A program made the translations under genes and the position numbers. The notes beneath the pieces were generated by a model that saw only the letters and a program-made list of their open reading frames with translations, had not been told where the DNA came from and ran no database searches. Positions 1 through 9,065 of a DNA stretch of 64,000 bases are shown here, piece after piece. This stretch comes from Bacteroidales bacterium (GTDB taxonomy: Bacteria > Bacteroidota > Bacteroidia > Bacteroidales > UBA10428), in the NCBI GenBank assembly GCA_016930375.1, contig JAFGGU010000070.1, forward strand, positions 42,295 through 106,294, written 5' to 3'. The first letter of the stretch is position 1. Each line of letters begins with the position of its first letter.

Positions 1-2859
1 GCCATAACAGTTGATTACGCCCTCCATATCACAACCCATTATAAGCACAAGCACTCCATTATCGATACCATCAAAGACGTCTCCTTTCCCATCATTGTCT
101 GCGGATTTGCCACGGCATTTGAGTTCCTTACCCTGGTTTTCGTTTCCTCAGAATCGTTGCATGAACTGGGCATACTGGCGGCCATAAGCGTGTTGACCGC
201 CGCCTTTTTTACCATGGTGGTGTTGCCTCATATCCTCGACGCCACACGTAGTGAAAAAGATGAGACAGAAGAGAAAAATTACCTTGAAAGGGTTTTGGAT
301 AAAATCACCCTTTACAGCTTTCATAAAAACAAGCTTCTATTGCTTTTTATGGCGCTTGTCACAATACTCTCCCTGTACTATTTGAAACGGGTGGGTTTTG
401 AAACCGACATGATGAAAATGAATTACATGTCAGACGAGCTTAAAAAGACAGAGGAAAATCTGAACAGGATCAACAATGCCAAGCTGAACTCAGTTTACCT
501 GGTGGCACATGGAAGCAACATGCAAAAGGCGCTGATCAGCAATGAAAACGTGCTGAGAAAAGCTGATGCGCTCATTCAGCAGGGTGTCATCAAAAGTTAT
601 TCTTCACCCAGTTCGCTTTTGATGTCCGATTCCCTCCAGCTTCAAAAGATTGATCGATGGAACAGCTTCTGGCAAAAAAAAGGGAAAGACCAGTTTTTGG
701 AGTCACTGGATGAGAAGGCCATTGCGGCAGGCTTTAAACCCAGTTCATTTGGTGAATTTTCCGGTCTCTTAAAAAAAGAGTTTTCAGTAGCGGATTCCGC
801 CACCTTTAAAGCGCTGGAAAAAATCTTTTTTGTGGATAATATTTCGGTCACACCTTCGCTGGCCACCATTGTGACAATACTTAAGGTTGACAACAGAGGA
901 AAGGAACAGGTGACCGAAAGTTACGGCAGCATGGATGGCGTGGTAGTGATCGACCGCAAGTCCATCCTTTCCGGCATAGTGAATACCCTGGGTGAAGACT
1001 TCAGTTTCATTGCCAATGTGAGCCTCTTGTTAATTCTTGGAGTCCTGATCTTTGCCTTTGGTCGCATTGAACTGGGTGTGATCACTTTTATTCCGATTTT
1101 TTTCAGCTGGATATGGACGATGGGTTTCATGGGTTTTTTCGGCATCAGGTTCAACATCTTCAATATTATCATCTCTTCATTTATCACCGGTCTGGGTATC
1201 GATTACAGCATTTACATCATGCAAGGCCTGGTACAGGGATATAAAACAGAAAACGCCAACCTTTTGTCCTACAAGACGTGCATCCTGATTTCAGTAATGA
1301 TATCAATTTCCGGAACAGGGGTTCTAATCCTCGCTCAACATCCCGCTTTGCATTCGATAGCCCTGATTTCCATAGTCGGATTACTTTCGGTGGTGCTGAT
1401 TTCCTATACTTTCGAGCCGGTATTCTTTTACTGGCTGGTTTCAAAAAAGAACCGGAAGCGTTTATTGCCGGTTACCTTATCAGATATTCTGCTCACCATC
1501 ATCGTATTTTCTATTTTTGTGACCGGATGCCTGATCATGAATCTCCTGCTCGGAATTGTGGTTTTACTTCCGCTTCCGTCCCGGAATAAGAAACTGATCA
1601 TGCACCGGTGTATGGTTTTCTGGTGCAAGGTTCCGGTTTATGCCATGTTGCATATCCGCAAGAAGATCATTAACCTGGGCGGTGAAGACTTCAGTAAACC
1701 TGCGATTATCATCAGCAATCACCAATCACACATCGACCTTCTTTTATTGCTGATGCTTCATCCGAAAATGATCGTTCTCACCACGAAATGGGTATGGAAT
1801 AATCCCATTTACGCACTGGTAATCAGATACCTTGATTACTACCCGGTATTGGGCGGCTATGAGGAACTTACCGATAAACTAAAAGCCAAAGTAAACGAGG
1901 GCTATTCCATCCTGGTTTTTCCTGAAGGAAGTCGTTCAGCCGATTCTTCCATCCGGCGCTTTCATAAGGGAGCCTTCCTGATGGCTGAAAAACTCGGGTT
2001 GGATATGATACCCATTATTCTCCATGGTGCTGGTGATTGCATGAACAAGGGTGAGAACCATCTGCGGGGAGGATCCATCACCATAAAGATTTATCCGCGT
2101 GTTCAGGTTGGTGACAAAGCATACGGCGCAAATTACCACGAACGGACAAAATTGATGCTTGCATTCTACCGCAGGGAATATGCCATATTAAAGGAAGAAT
2201 TTGAAACACCCGATTATTTCAGGAAAAAGCTGATCCGCAATTATATTTACAAGGGACCGGTGCTGGAATGGTATACACGCATTAAGCTGTCACTCGAGAA
2301 TAACTATAACCTTATAAACAGCTTTGTGCCACGCGAGGCAAAAATAGTTGACATAGGCTGCGGATACGGTTATTTGTCCTACCTGCTCAGCTTTGTCTCC
2401 CCAAAACGAAAGATAACAGGCATTGACTATGATGCGGATAAGATTGATATGGCCAACCATTGCATTTCCAAAAATGAACATGTGAACTTTTTCGCAGCGG
2501 ATGCAATTGAATTCTCCTATGATTTTGCCGATGTTTTCATTCTGAGTGACGTGCTGCATTATATGTCCCACGAAAAACAGGAGGTGCTGCTCGAGAAGTG
2601 CATCCGGAATCTGAACCCGAAGGGTGTTATCATTGTGCGGGATGCTGACCGTGATATGGAAAAAAGGCACAGGGGTACAAGATACACTGAGTTTTTCTCC
2701 ACCCGTTCGGGTTTTAACAAATCCGATCAAAACAGGTTGTTCTTCCTTTCAGGAAAAACCATCCGGGAATTCGCTGCAAAGCACAACTTGCAGACCCGGG
2801 TGATTGACAATTCGAGGCTCACTTCAAATGTTTTGTTTGTACTGAACAATATCCGCTGA
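1..2859 (+). CDS. Trifunctional MMPL exporter / lysophospholipid acyltransferase / SAM methyltransferase (5'-truncated by window)
   Basis: The frame is open from the first base, so the start lies outside the window; about 952 residues are visible. Residues 1 to about 500 are the C-terminal part of an RND/MMPL permease with hydrophobic clusters and a large periplasmic loop. A PlsC-type acyltransferase follows, with the HX4D motif at H574-D579 and FPEGSRS at 640-646. The last 190 residues are a class I methyltransferase with the SAM loop DIGCGYG at 784-790. This domain order is an established trifunctional family of Bacteroidota, often found in aryl-polyene/flexirubin-type loci, where the parts are thought to export, acylate and methylate a pigment lipid. 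The link to such a locus here is inferred, because the upstream genes are not visible. Confidence 0.9.
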   Translation, partial: AITVDYALHITTHYKHKHSIIDTIKDVSFPIIVCGFATAFEFLTLVFVSSESLHELGILAAISVLTAAFFTMVVLPHILDATRSEKDETEEKNYLERVLDKITLYSFHKNKLLLLFMALVTILSLYYLKRVGFETDMMKMNYMSDELKKTEENLNRINNAKLNSVYLVAHGSNMQKALISNENVLRKADALIQQGVIKSYSSPSSLLMSDSLQLQKIDRWNSFWQKKGKDQFLESLDEKAIAAGFKPSSFGEFSGLLKKEFSVADSATFKALEKIFFVDNISVTPSLATIVTILKVDNRGKEQVTESYGSMDGVVVIDRKSILSGIVNTLGEDFSFIANVSLLLILGVLIFAFGRIELGVITFIPIFFSWIWTMGFMGFFGIRFNIFNIIISSFITGLGIDYSIYIMQGLVQGYKTENANLLSYKTCILISVMISISGTGVLILAQHPALHSIALISIVGLLSVVLISYTFEPVFFYWLVSKKNRKRLLPVTLSDILLTIIVFSIFVTGCLIMNLLLGIVVLLPLPSRNKKLIMHRCMVFWCKVPVYAMLHIRKKIINLGGEDFSKPAIIISNHQSHIDLLLLLMLHPKMIVLTTKWVWNNPIYALVIRYLDYYPVLGGYEELTDKLKAKVNEGYSILVFPEGSRSADSSIRRFHKGAFLMAEKLGLDMIPIILHGAGDCMNKGENHLRGGSITIKIYPRVQVGDKAYGANYHERTKLMLAFYRREYAILKEEFETPDYFRKKLIRNYIYKGPVLEWYTRIKLSLENNYNLINSFVPREAKIVDIGCGYGYLSYLLSFVSPKRKITGIDYDADKIDMANHCISKNEHVNFFAADAIEFSYDFADVFILSDVLHYMSHEKQEVLLEKCIRNLNPKGVIIVRDADRDMEKRHRGTRYTEFFSTRSGFNKSDQNRLFFLSGKTIREFAAKHNLQTRVIDNSRLTSNVLFVLNNIR

Positions 2860-2965
2860 AAGGAGTTTAATGAATAACAACAGGTATACCTGTAACTCCG
2901 CATGTATTTACTCGTAATACAGGATATCAATTTTCTTAATATTTTATACTTAAATTCAAATCATT

Positions 2966-3544
2966 ATGAAAAAAACAGTTCTTCTTGTCCTGGCTGCCAT
3001 GCTGTTATCTGGGCTAAGCATGAATGCGCAGAAAATTACAGTGAAAAGCGGATCCGTCAGTGCTCTAAAGGGGCAGAAAACACTATTGGTGCAGTACGAT
3101 TACAGCAGTATGTCGGTTGGTAAATATGATAAGGAATCTGATTACATTGATCAGAAAGTTGCTGAAGGCAATGATGCTGAGGCAGGAAAGGGTGATAAGT
3201 GGAAGAAGGAATGGTTCGACAAGCGGTCATCCGCCTATGAACCTAGCTTTGAAGAACTTTTCAATAAATATTCGGAAAAAAGCGGGTTAAGTTGCAGTAA
3301 GACTGCCAATGATGCAGCCTATACCATGAATGTACATACTGTATTTACGGATGTAGGCTATTACATCGGAGTATCATCCAAGCCATCTTATATTAGTGCT
3401 GAGATCACCTTTACAAAAGCATCCTCAGGTGAGAAAGTAGCCGTTGTCTTTTTGGAAAAAGTTCCAGGTGTCGGAGGTATCAATCAGGCATATGCAAAAT
3501 TGGGTAAATCACTCGCAGCTTATCTAGAAAAGAACATAAAATAA
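2966..3544 (+). CDS. Secreted protein of unknown function
   Basis: The 192-residue product begins with a clear signal peptide (MKK, hydrophobic core, cleavage near NAQ-K), so it is exported. The mature part is lysine- and aspartate-rich with a central charged segment (around residues 70-90, many K, D and W) and ends with a short amphipathic helix. I recognise no catalytic motif or named domain. It lies 106 bases after the trifunctional exporter gene on the same strand and is closed by a strong hairpin. It may be a periplasmic or outer-membrane-associated protein; function unknown. Confidence 0.75.
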   Translation: MKKTVLLVLAAMLLSGLSMNAQKITVKSGSVSALKGQKTLLVQYDYSSMSVGKYDKESDYIDQKVAEGNDAEAGKGDKWKKEWFDKRSSAYEPSFEELFNKYSEKSGLSCSKTANDAAYTMNVHTVFTDVGYYIGVSSKPSYISAEITFTKASSGEKVAVVFLEKVPGVGGINQAYAKLGKSLAAYLEKNIK

Positions 3545-3566
3545 GCCGGCATTCATCAGAAGAGCG

Positions 3567-3592
3567 TTGCCGTTGGCTTTAGCCGACGGCAA
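3567..3592. terminator. Bidirectional hairpin terminator between convergent genes
   Basis: Arms TTGCCGTTGGCT and AGCCGACGGCAA pair over 12 positions with one G-T, almost without a loop, followed by TTGATTTTT. It sits between the secreted-protein gene ending at 3544 and the lipoprotein gene ending at 3613 on the other strand, which is where a shared terminator is expected. Confidence 0.7.
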
Positions 3593-3612
3593 TTGATTTT
3601 TATTTACTGCCC

Positions 3613-4824
3613 CTAATATTCCAGGTCCTCTGGTGACAACTTCACCAGATTGATCCTGGGAAAACGTCCTATAACATAGGTCTGGACAAGCATGGCAAGA
3701 CCTCCTTCCCGGGTAAGATCAAATGCAGCAAGAGAAACCGGGTATTTTTCGTTATAAAATTTTACGGATTGCAGTGTGCTTTCGGAAGCGCTGTAAAAGT
3801 ACAATGCCAACTGGTTGGTTCGGGTTTGACTGGCATAAACCACCACGTCTTTTTCATTCAGCGTCGCGTGAAGGCATCTGACCTGTGCATTATGTTCCAG
3901 TTCCGGCAGCGAGAAATCCGTAAAGTCAGTTACACTTTGTATTGAGCCTGGATCAAGCGCAACAGATGGATTAACATAATTATCTTCCAGGTAATATCTC
4001 GACAAAGCAAAACGGTCCCCGTCAATACTGACGGTGGAGCTTATGGCGGCATCATCCTGGTAAGTGTATAGTGTGCCCGTATGATTCCCTTCTGTTGCAT
4101 CTGCAAACAGCAAGGTCATGGTATTGTTATAGAAGCAATTCACATAGTAGTGGGAGATATCCGTAGTACCTACTTCACCTATAAAAAAAGGGAACTGCCT
4201 GCCGGTTCTTGCCAGATGATTTACGATCTGGTCCCCCACGTCATCGATTATGCCGAATTCCAGTGACCACTTTTCCAAAAATGCTTCACTGTATTGCGAA
4301 AGGATGGAAATACGCCTCTCACGATCGAAATTTAAAACCAGGATCTCACCTCCTGAATCTTTAATGGTGTATAACGGATATAGCAATTCCACTGCACTGA
4401 ACTCAGATACTTCCCCTGAACCGGTATTAACCTGTAATACCCTGGTTTCCTGGTTTACAGAATCCATGCATACAAAGAAATAATTGCTGCCCGAAGGCAA
4501 AAGTGAAGGCACTGCGCTGCTATAGGTCCTGTCAACCCATGTTTCCCAAATTTTTTCACCGGCTCTTCCGGTTTTCAGAAGATAGATCAGCGGAAAAGTT
4601 GATAAAGCAGTGTCGGTGTATACAGCCAGAATTAAAAAGCCACCATCGGGAGTTTGTTCAAAATCAACGGGGTAAAACGCAATATTCATATCAGGATGAT
4701 CATAGATCCGGGAAAACTCCTCCGATGGGTCTATGTCACTCTTCTTTACATCGCAGGATATCCAAATACCTGTAAAAAAAATCACAAGATAGTACTTGAA
4801 GAAATGTTTTACAGTGAAATTCAT
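3613..4824 (-). CDS. Lipoprotein of unknown function
   Basis: The 403-residue product starts with a positively charged, hydrophobic N-terminus ending in a lipobox-like IWISC (Cys 24), followed by DVKKSD, so a lipid-anchored, probably outer-membrane or surface location is likely. The rest is beta-rich with repeated patterns such as PDGGFLIL and REGGLAMLV, reminiscent of beta-propeller-like blades, but I cannot assign a family. It begins two bases after the stop of the barrel gene upstream (4827-5753), so the two are probably one operon, and the lipoprotein may work with the barrel at the outer membrane. Confidence 0.75.
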   Translation of the reverse strand: MNFTVKHFFKYYLVIFFTGIWISCDVKKSDIDPSEEFSRIYDHPDMNIAFYPVDFEQTPDGGFLILAVYTDTALSTFPLIYLLKTGRAGEKIWETWVDRTYSSAVPSLLPSGSNYFFVCMDSVNQETRVLQVNTGSGEVSEFSAVELLYPLYTIKDSGGEILVLNFDRERRISILSQYSEAFLEKWSLEFGIIDDVGDQIVNHLARTGRQFPFFIGEVGTTDISHYYVNCFYNNTMTLLFADATEGNHTGTLYTYQDDAAISSTVSIDGDRFALSRYYLEDNYVNPSVALDPGSIQSVTDFTDFSLPELEHNAQVRCLHATLNEKDVVVYASQTRTNQLALYFYSASESTLQSVKFYNEKYPVSLAAFDLTREGGLAMLVQTYVIGRFPRINLVKLSPEDLEY

Positions 4825-4826
4825 AA

Positions 4827-5753
4827 CTACTTCCTTTTGCGTTTAAAATCGGGACATTCCAGTGCTTTGCCTCCCCGTTTTTTCCATGTTGAACCAACCT
4901 GGGTGCTACCTTTGCTGAAGATAAAGCCGAGTGTAAGGTTCAAGGCGCCCAGCCTGATATCATCCTGAACATTATACATTCCGGTAGTAGCAGTTGAATT
5001 GGCATATCGCTGCGATTCATCCACAATATTGTTCAGCGGGAAGCTAAAATCAGCGCTCAGGAATAGTTTCACTGGTCCCAGCGGATAAAAGAAACCGATT
5101 CCAGGAGCAATCCCGAACCGGCTGTGAATATAAGATTTTGCTGAGTTGCTTCTCAACGTGTAGTTTTCATAAGGAATGGACAAGACACCGGTATGTCGGG
5201 TGACAGAATATTCCATCTTTGCTGATGCAGATATCCTGTAACCGTAAGTGAGTCCCAACGATACAAAAGGCCTGATTTTATTGCCGCCGAATTCATAACG
5301 CAATACAACGGGAAGTTCTATGTAAGAAATGCTGCTCCTGTGTTTTGTTTCATATTCGATGAAGTCTTCAGGGTCGGTTCCGTTTGTCCAGGATGTCGAT
5401 AGTCGATATTTATAGTTGTATGTGGTCATGGCAGGTTCAACCGACAAACTGAGCGATTCATTCAGATACGTCTGGAATACAAAAGCATAATGATAACCGG
5501 CGTTGGCAAAAAACGGTAAATAGTCCTTTTCAAAAACATCCGCAGGATCTTCAACCTGCAATACATCATTGCGACCCATAACAAAAGGTAGTGAGAAATT
5601 GATGCCGCCCCGGAAACCAACTTTCAGATTCACATTACCCATGGCACCGGATCTTAACAAAAGTATATTATCAGGTAGTCCGTTTGGCATAGATTCCAAA
5701 TTATTCCAAGTAACGGCCAGAATTATGAATAAAAACAGGCTTTTAATCCGCAT
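4827..5753 (-). CDS. Outer-membrane beta-barrel protein (PorT-like)
   Basis: The 308-residue product has an N-terminal signal sequence and then alternating amphipathic strands typical of small outer-membrane barrels. Examples are KVGFRGGINFSLP near the start, RYEFGGNKIRPFVSLGLTYGY in the middle, and a final strand LGALNLTLGFIFS, followed by a basic tail (KKRGGK...KRKRK) that is unusual for a barrel ending. It resembles the PorT/outer-membrane-barrel family common in Bacteroidota; no specific substrate is visible. It is the first gene of a two-gene unit with the downstream lipoprotein and is divergent from the UPF0316 gene. Confidence 0.75.
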   Translation of the reverse strand: MRIKSLFLFIILAVTWNNLESMPNGLPDNILLLRSGAMGNVNLKVGFRGGINFSLPFVMGRNDVLQVEDPADVFEKDYLPFFANAGYHYAFVFQTYLNESLSLSVEPAMTTYNYKYRLSTSWTNGTDPEDFIEYETKHRSSISYIELPVVLRYEFGGNKIRPFVSLGLTYGYRISASAKMEYSVTRHTGVLSIPYENYTLRSNSAKSYIHSRFGIAPGIGFFYPLGPVKLFLSADFSFPLNNIVDESQRYANSTATTGMYNVQDDIRLGALNLTLGFIFSKGSTQVGSTWKKRGGKALECPDFKRKRK

Positions 5754-5831
5754 ATAAAAATAACGGGTTTATGGGTTGAATTAATCTTTAAAGATAACAA
5801 AAGAGAAATTCAGTTTTCCCGCCTAACTTTA

Positions 5832-5840
5832 TAAATTTGC
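5832..5840 (+). promoter_or_regulatory. Bacteroidota-type -7 box (TAAATTTGC)
   Basis: TAAATTTGC matches the Bacteroidota -7 consensus TAnnTTTG followed by C. A transcript from here would begin near 5846, which is inside the first in-frame ATG at 5841 and favours one of the downstream starts of the UPF0316 gene. No good -33 TTG is visible at the ideal spacing. Confidence 0.45.
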
Positions 5841-5864
5841 ATGAAATTAGTAATGCCTGAACCC

Positions 5865-6440
5865 ATGGAAATACTCAACTCTCCTTATTTCGATTACCTC
5901 ATTCTTCCTCTTTTTATTTTTTGCCTGAGGATATGTGACGTAACCCTCGATACCCTGCGAATCATTTTCATGACAAAGGGATTCAAATACCTGGCCCCGA
6001 TCATTGGTTTTTTTGAAATTCTGATCTGGATTGTGGCAATAACCCGGATTATGCAAAACCTGAATAGCTGGGTTGCTTACGTCGCATATGCTGCAGGTTT
6101 TGCCACAGGTAATTATGTCGGCATGCTTGTGGATGAAAAGCTGGCCATTGGCCACGAACTGATCAGGGTGATAACCAGGGTGGATGCCAGCGAAATGGTA
6201 AATGCCCTAAGAACTTCAGGATATGGGGTGACAACGGTAAAAGCAATGGGTATGCAGGGTGAAGTCGGGATAGTCTTTATCATAGCTAACCGTAAGAACC
6301 AGAAACATGCCATTGAGATCATTCAAAAGCATAATCCCAATGCCTTTTTTACAATTGAAAACGTACATTTTGTCAACCGGCCGCTGGATAGAAATATTAT
6401 CACGGATGCTACCGGTACGGGAGTTTTTCCGAGAGTGTGA
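5865..6440 (+). CDS. UPF0316 / DUF2179-type membrane protein
   Basis: The product has three hydrophobic segments in its first 90 residues (ILPLFIFCLRICDVTLDTLRI..., a second near ILIWIVAITRIM, a third near VAYAAGFATGNYVGML). A cytosolic C-terminal domain with the DUF2179 pattern follows, including a run from VITRVDASEMVNALRTSGYG to GIVFIIANRKNQ. This matches UPF0316 proteins, whose role is not established; the C-terminal domain is ferredoxin-like and proposed to be regulatory. The start is set at 5865 because it matches the usual N-terminus and a -7 box lies at 5832-5840; ATGs at 5841 and 5853 are alternatives. It converges with the LysE gene, with three bases between stops. Confidence 0.85.
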   Translation: MEILNSPYFDYLILPLFIFCLRICDVTLDTLRIIFMTKGFKYLAPIIGFFEILIWIVAITRIMQNLNSWVAYVAYAAGFATGNYVGMLVDEKLAIGHELIRVITRVDASEMVNALRTSGYGVTTVKAMGMQGEVGIVFIIANRKNQKHAIEIIQKHNPNAFFTIENVHFVNRPLDRNIITDATGTGVFPRV

Positions 6441-6443
6441 AGG

Positions 6444-7040
6444 TCAGTTGAAAATGATATACACGCCCAAACCAATCATAAGCAGCCCTGATATGATGTA
6501 AACGCGTTTTAACAACCTGCTGTTCAGCAGGCCGCTCAGTTTATAGGCAAAATAGGCCTTAAGAATATCGGTTATTGCAACAACGCCCAGTGCTGATCCA
6601 TAATACAGGATAGTTTCGCGACCGGTAAGCCTGAATTTTGACAGGGTAATGGCCATGGCGCTAAGCCAGAAAATCACCACGGAAGGGTTCATCAGGTTGA
6701 TAAAGAAACCATTCATAAAAAGCCTGATGTTGCGGCTCTTTGCAACCATGAGGGAATCATTTCGATGTCTCGAAAGAATATAATTCACGCCAAATCCCAT
6801 GAAAACAAGTCCTCCGGCAATATTAAAAAACGAGTTTTGAATGATCGTGCTGTTGATCCAGGAGGTAAAGAAATATACCACTGTAATGATGGCAGCATCC
6901 GAGATCACCACTCCCAGGTCGAACCATAGGGCTGCCCTGAAACCACGCGTTATGCTTGTTTCAATAAGCATAAAAAAAGTGGCTCCTATGAAGAAACTGA
7001 GAAAGAGTCCGGTAATCAAACCTTTGAGAATGATTTCCAT
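6444..7040 (-). CDS. LysE/RhtB-family exporter
   Basis: The 198-residue product is almost entirely hydrophobic with about six membrane segments. It carries the family pattern at the N-terminus (a GLFLSFFIGATFFMLIETS run with the Gly-Ala pore signature) and the internal NLMNPSVVIFWL motif typical of LysE/RhtB translocators, which export amino acids or their derivatives. It starts one base after the stop of the GH3-type gene, so the two are very probably co-transcribed and may act on the same compound. The substrate cannot be read from the sequence. Confidence 0.9.
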   Translation of the reverse strand: MEIILKGLITGLFLSFFIGATFFMLIETSITRGFRAALWFDLGVVISDAAIITVVYFFTSWINSTIIQNSFFNIAGGLVFMGFGVNYILSRHRNDSLMVAKSRNIRLFMNGFFINLMNPSVVIFWLSAMAITLSKFRLTGRETILYYGSALGVVAITDILKAYFAYKLSGLLNSRLLKRVYIISGLLMIGLGVYIIFN

Positions 7041-7041
7041 A

Positions 7042-8565
7042 TTAATTCAAGTACTGTTTTGTAAATTCATTCCATTCGTTGTACAGGTTGCCGATAACGC
7101 GGGGAAATTTATGCTGTCCGCCTTCTTTGCCTTTAAACTTCATCCAGTCATAGAAAGCCTTTACCGGTATTATTTCTACAATTACATCCCGCAAAGCCGC
7201 CTTGCGTTCCACCGCATAGTCATCATTCAAGGTACACAGTGTCTGATCTAGCAATTGTCTCAGGCCATCGCGGTCACTGAACGGCTGGTCGGTTCCAATA
7301 AACCACTTATGCGCAAATAACTTGTTATGAGGAATTCCGGCTACTGTAAACTCTTTGATAACGATATTCAGCTTTTCTGAAATGATGCTGATCGCTTTTG
7401 TCATGTTATCCACGCTGAGATGTTCTCCGCAAAGACTAAGAAAATGTTTGGTTCTTCCCGCTATCACAATTTCAAAATCCTTAACCGAAGTAAAACGGAT
7501 TGTATCGCCGATCAGGTATCGCCAGGCACCTGCATTGGTGCTGATCAGCAGTGCATAATCCTCATTTTCTTTCACCCTGTCAATTAAAAGTATTTCCGGA
7601 TTGTCCACCAGTATGCCATCGGGTTTGAAATTGCTTGTATTAAAAGGAATAAATTCAAAAAATATTCCGTTGTCCAGAACCAGTTGCATGGCATGGTCCC
7701 TATAGCGCTGATAGGCTATGAATCCTTCGGAGGCCAGGTAGGTTTCGAGGTAATAGACCTCCTTACCCATCAGCTTTTCAAAACTCTTTTTATACGGAGA
7801 AAAATTAACACCGCCATAGGAATAAACCCTGAAATCAGGCCAGATGTCATGAATGGTTTTCAAGCCGTGATAATCAATGATTCTTTCCAGGAGGATCTGC
7901 ACCCAGGCCGGCACACCTGAAATTCCTCCGATATCCCAATCCTTCGCCTTTTTAGCGATTTTATCGATCTTTGTATTCCAGTCCCTTTCCTTGGCAATAA
8001 TTCCGGGTTTATAAAATGAGCCAAACCAGAAAGGCAGTCGGCTGGCCAATATGCCGCTCAGATCGCCCTCAAAATATTTTTCCATTTTTACCAGTGATGT
8101 ACTGCCACCCAGCATCAGCACACTTTTTTCATAAAAATAGGGGGGAAGATCAAATTCAGCCAGGGACAAGAGTTGTCTGATCCCTACGCGTCTGATCCCC
8201 TTGATCATATCGTGGGTCAGAGGCACCCGTTTGCTCGAATCGTTGGATGTCCCGGATGTCAAACCAAAGAACTTCACTTTCCCTGGCCAGGTAACATCTG
8301 GTTTTCCTTCCAGAAGTTTATACCAATATTGTGCAAATATTTTCTCATAGTCAAAAACCGGAACTGCTTTCTGAAAACCAGGCAGTATATCACCGGATTT
8401 CAAAATTTCATGGAATCCGTAAGCATGTCCAAATTCAGTGTTCTTTGCCTTTTGAATCAGCTTACGAAGGGTTTCCTCCTGAATCCTCATACTAAGCTGC
8501 TTTTTCTCGAGGTTACTCTTTTTCTTTTTAATAACCTCCTGAAGGATAGAACCTACAATCGCCAT
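7042..8565 (-). CDS. GH3-family acyl-adenylating / acyl-amido synthetase
   Basis: The 507-residue product matches the GH3 family of the ANL adenylate-forming superfamily. Visible motifs are the nucleotide-binding loop FFGLTSGTSNDSSKRVPLT (about residues 100-118), YGGVNFSPY in the acyl/AMP-binding region, and the C-terminal LIGDTIRFTS with AGRTKHFLSLCGEHLS. Plant GH3 enzymes conjugate amino acids to carboxylic-acid hormones; bacterial members are poorly characterised. Length is near the family norm. A -7 box lies upstream at 8592-8599. The immediate downstream LysE exporter suggests formation and export of an acyl-amino acid, which is inference. Confidence 0.88.
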   Translation of the reverse strand: MAIVGSILQEVIKKKKSNLEKKQLSMRIQEETLRKLIQKAKNTEFGHAYGFHEILKSGDILPGFQKAVPVFDYEKIFAQYWYKLLEGKPDVTWPGKVKFFGLTSGTSNDSSKRVPLTHDMIKGIRRVGIRQLLSLAEFDLPPYFYEKSVLMLGGSTSLVKMEKYFEGDLSGILASRLPFWFGSFYKPGIIAKERDWNTKIDKIAKKAKDWDIGGISGVPAWVQILLERIIDYHGLKTIHDIWPDFRVYSYGGVNFSPYKKSFEKLMGKEVYYLETYLASEGFIAYQRYRDHAMQLVLDNGIFFEFIPFNTSNFKPDGILVDNPEILLIDRVKENEDYALLISTNAGAWRYLIGDTIRFTSVKDFEIVIAGRTKHFLSLCGEHLSVDNMTKAISIISEKLNIVIKEFTVAGIPHNKLFAHKWFIGTDQPFSDRDGLRQLLDQTLCTLNDDYAVERKAALRDVIVEIIPVKAFYDWMKFKGKEGGQHKFPRVIGNLYNEWNEFTKQYLN

Positions 8566-8591
8566 AAAGGAATTTGTTAGCTTTCAGTTTC

Positions 8592-8599
8592 CAAAAATA
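8592..8599 (-). promoter_or_regulatory. -7 box for the GH3-LysE unit
   Basis: On the minus strand the sequence reads TATTTTTG, an exact TAnnTTTG box. The expected transcription start is near 8585, about 20 bases before the GH3 start codon at 8565. Confidence 0.5.
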
Positions 8600-8661
8600 T
8601 AAAAAAAGAACCTCGTTCTACGAAACGGGTATTTTAAATATTGTTAACAGACCGTTCCGTT

Positions 8662-8926
8662 TTACATGTTATCCTTGATAAGTGCAGAATATGAAAGGTG
8701 CACAGCTTTTTCTCCAGCTTCGATCCGGACAGGTAAAATATTTCTGCGGAGTGGGAGCGGGCAGGTGGCATAGGGATTTCAGTCGTTCAAGTCTGCCGGC
8801 TCGCCACGTTTCTATTTCAGTGAAATAGGCCTTTTTATCGGGAGTCGGGACTGAATTGCGGTAACAGCTTCCGCAAATCAGTAATAGCAACAGAATAAAG
8901 TAACTATTGATCTTCATTTTCACCAT
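8662..8926 (-). pseudogene. DUF1684 lipoprotein gene with internal deletion
   Basis: The 5' part encodes a lipoprotein signal (LLLLLICGSC) and the start of a DUF1684 domain, [18 protein letters not shown]. About 45 codons after the start the frame changes. In the next frame the sequence continues as [17 protein letters not shown] and RIEAGEK, which matches the C-terminal signature of DUF1684 proteins, and ends with TAA at 8662-8664. The whole middle of the domain, well over 100 residues, is missing. An intact ORF reads through in the first frame to 8669 with an unrelated tail. It abuts the heptanucleotide array at its 5' end and lies downstream of the amidohydrolase gene. The family assignment is from memory of conserved ends. 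Confidence 0.7.
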
Positions 8927-8939
8927 TCACCATGTCACT

Positions 8940-9065
8940 ATTCACCATTCACCATTCACCATTCACCATTCACTATTCACTATTCACTATTCACTATTCA
9001 CTATTCACCATTCACTATTCACTATTCACTATTCACCATTCACTATTCACTATTCACCATTCACT
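8940..9065. repeat. Heptanucleotide tandem array, 18 x ATTCACY
   Basis: Eighteen uninterrupted 7-base units of ATTCACC or ATTCACT run from 8940 to 9065, with two imperfect units just before (from 8925). The array contains the stop codon of the amidohydrolase gene (9050-9052), so its last four residues before the stop come from repeat units, and it reaches almost to the start of the DUF1684 remnant. Confidence 0.95.

Noticed and set aside
8940..9065. CRISPR array
   Set aside because: Units are seven bases with no spacers, and no cas genes are present in the window.
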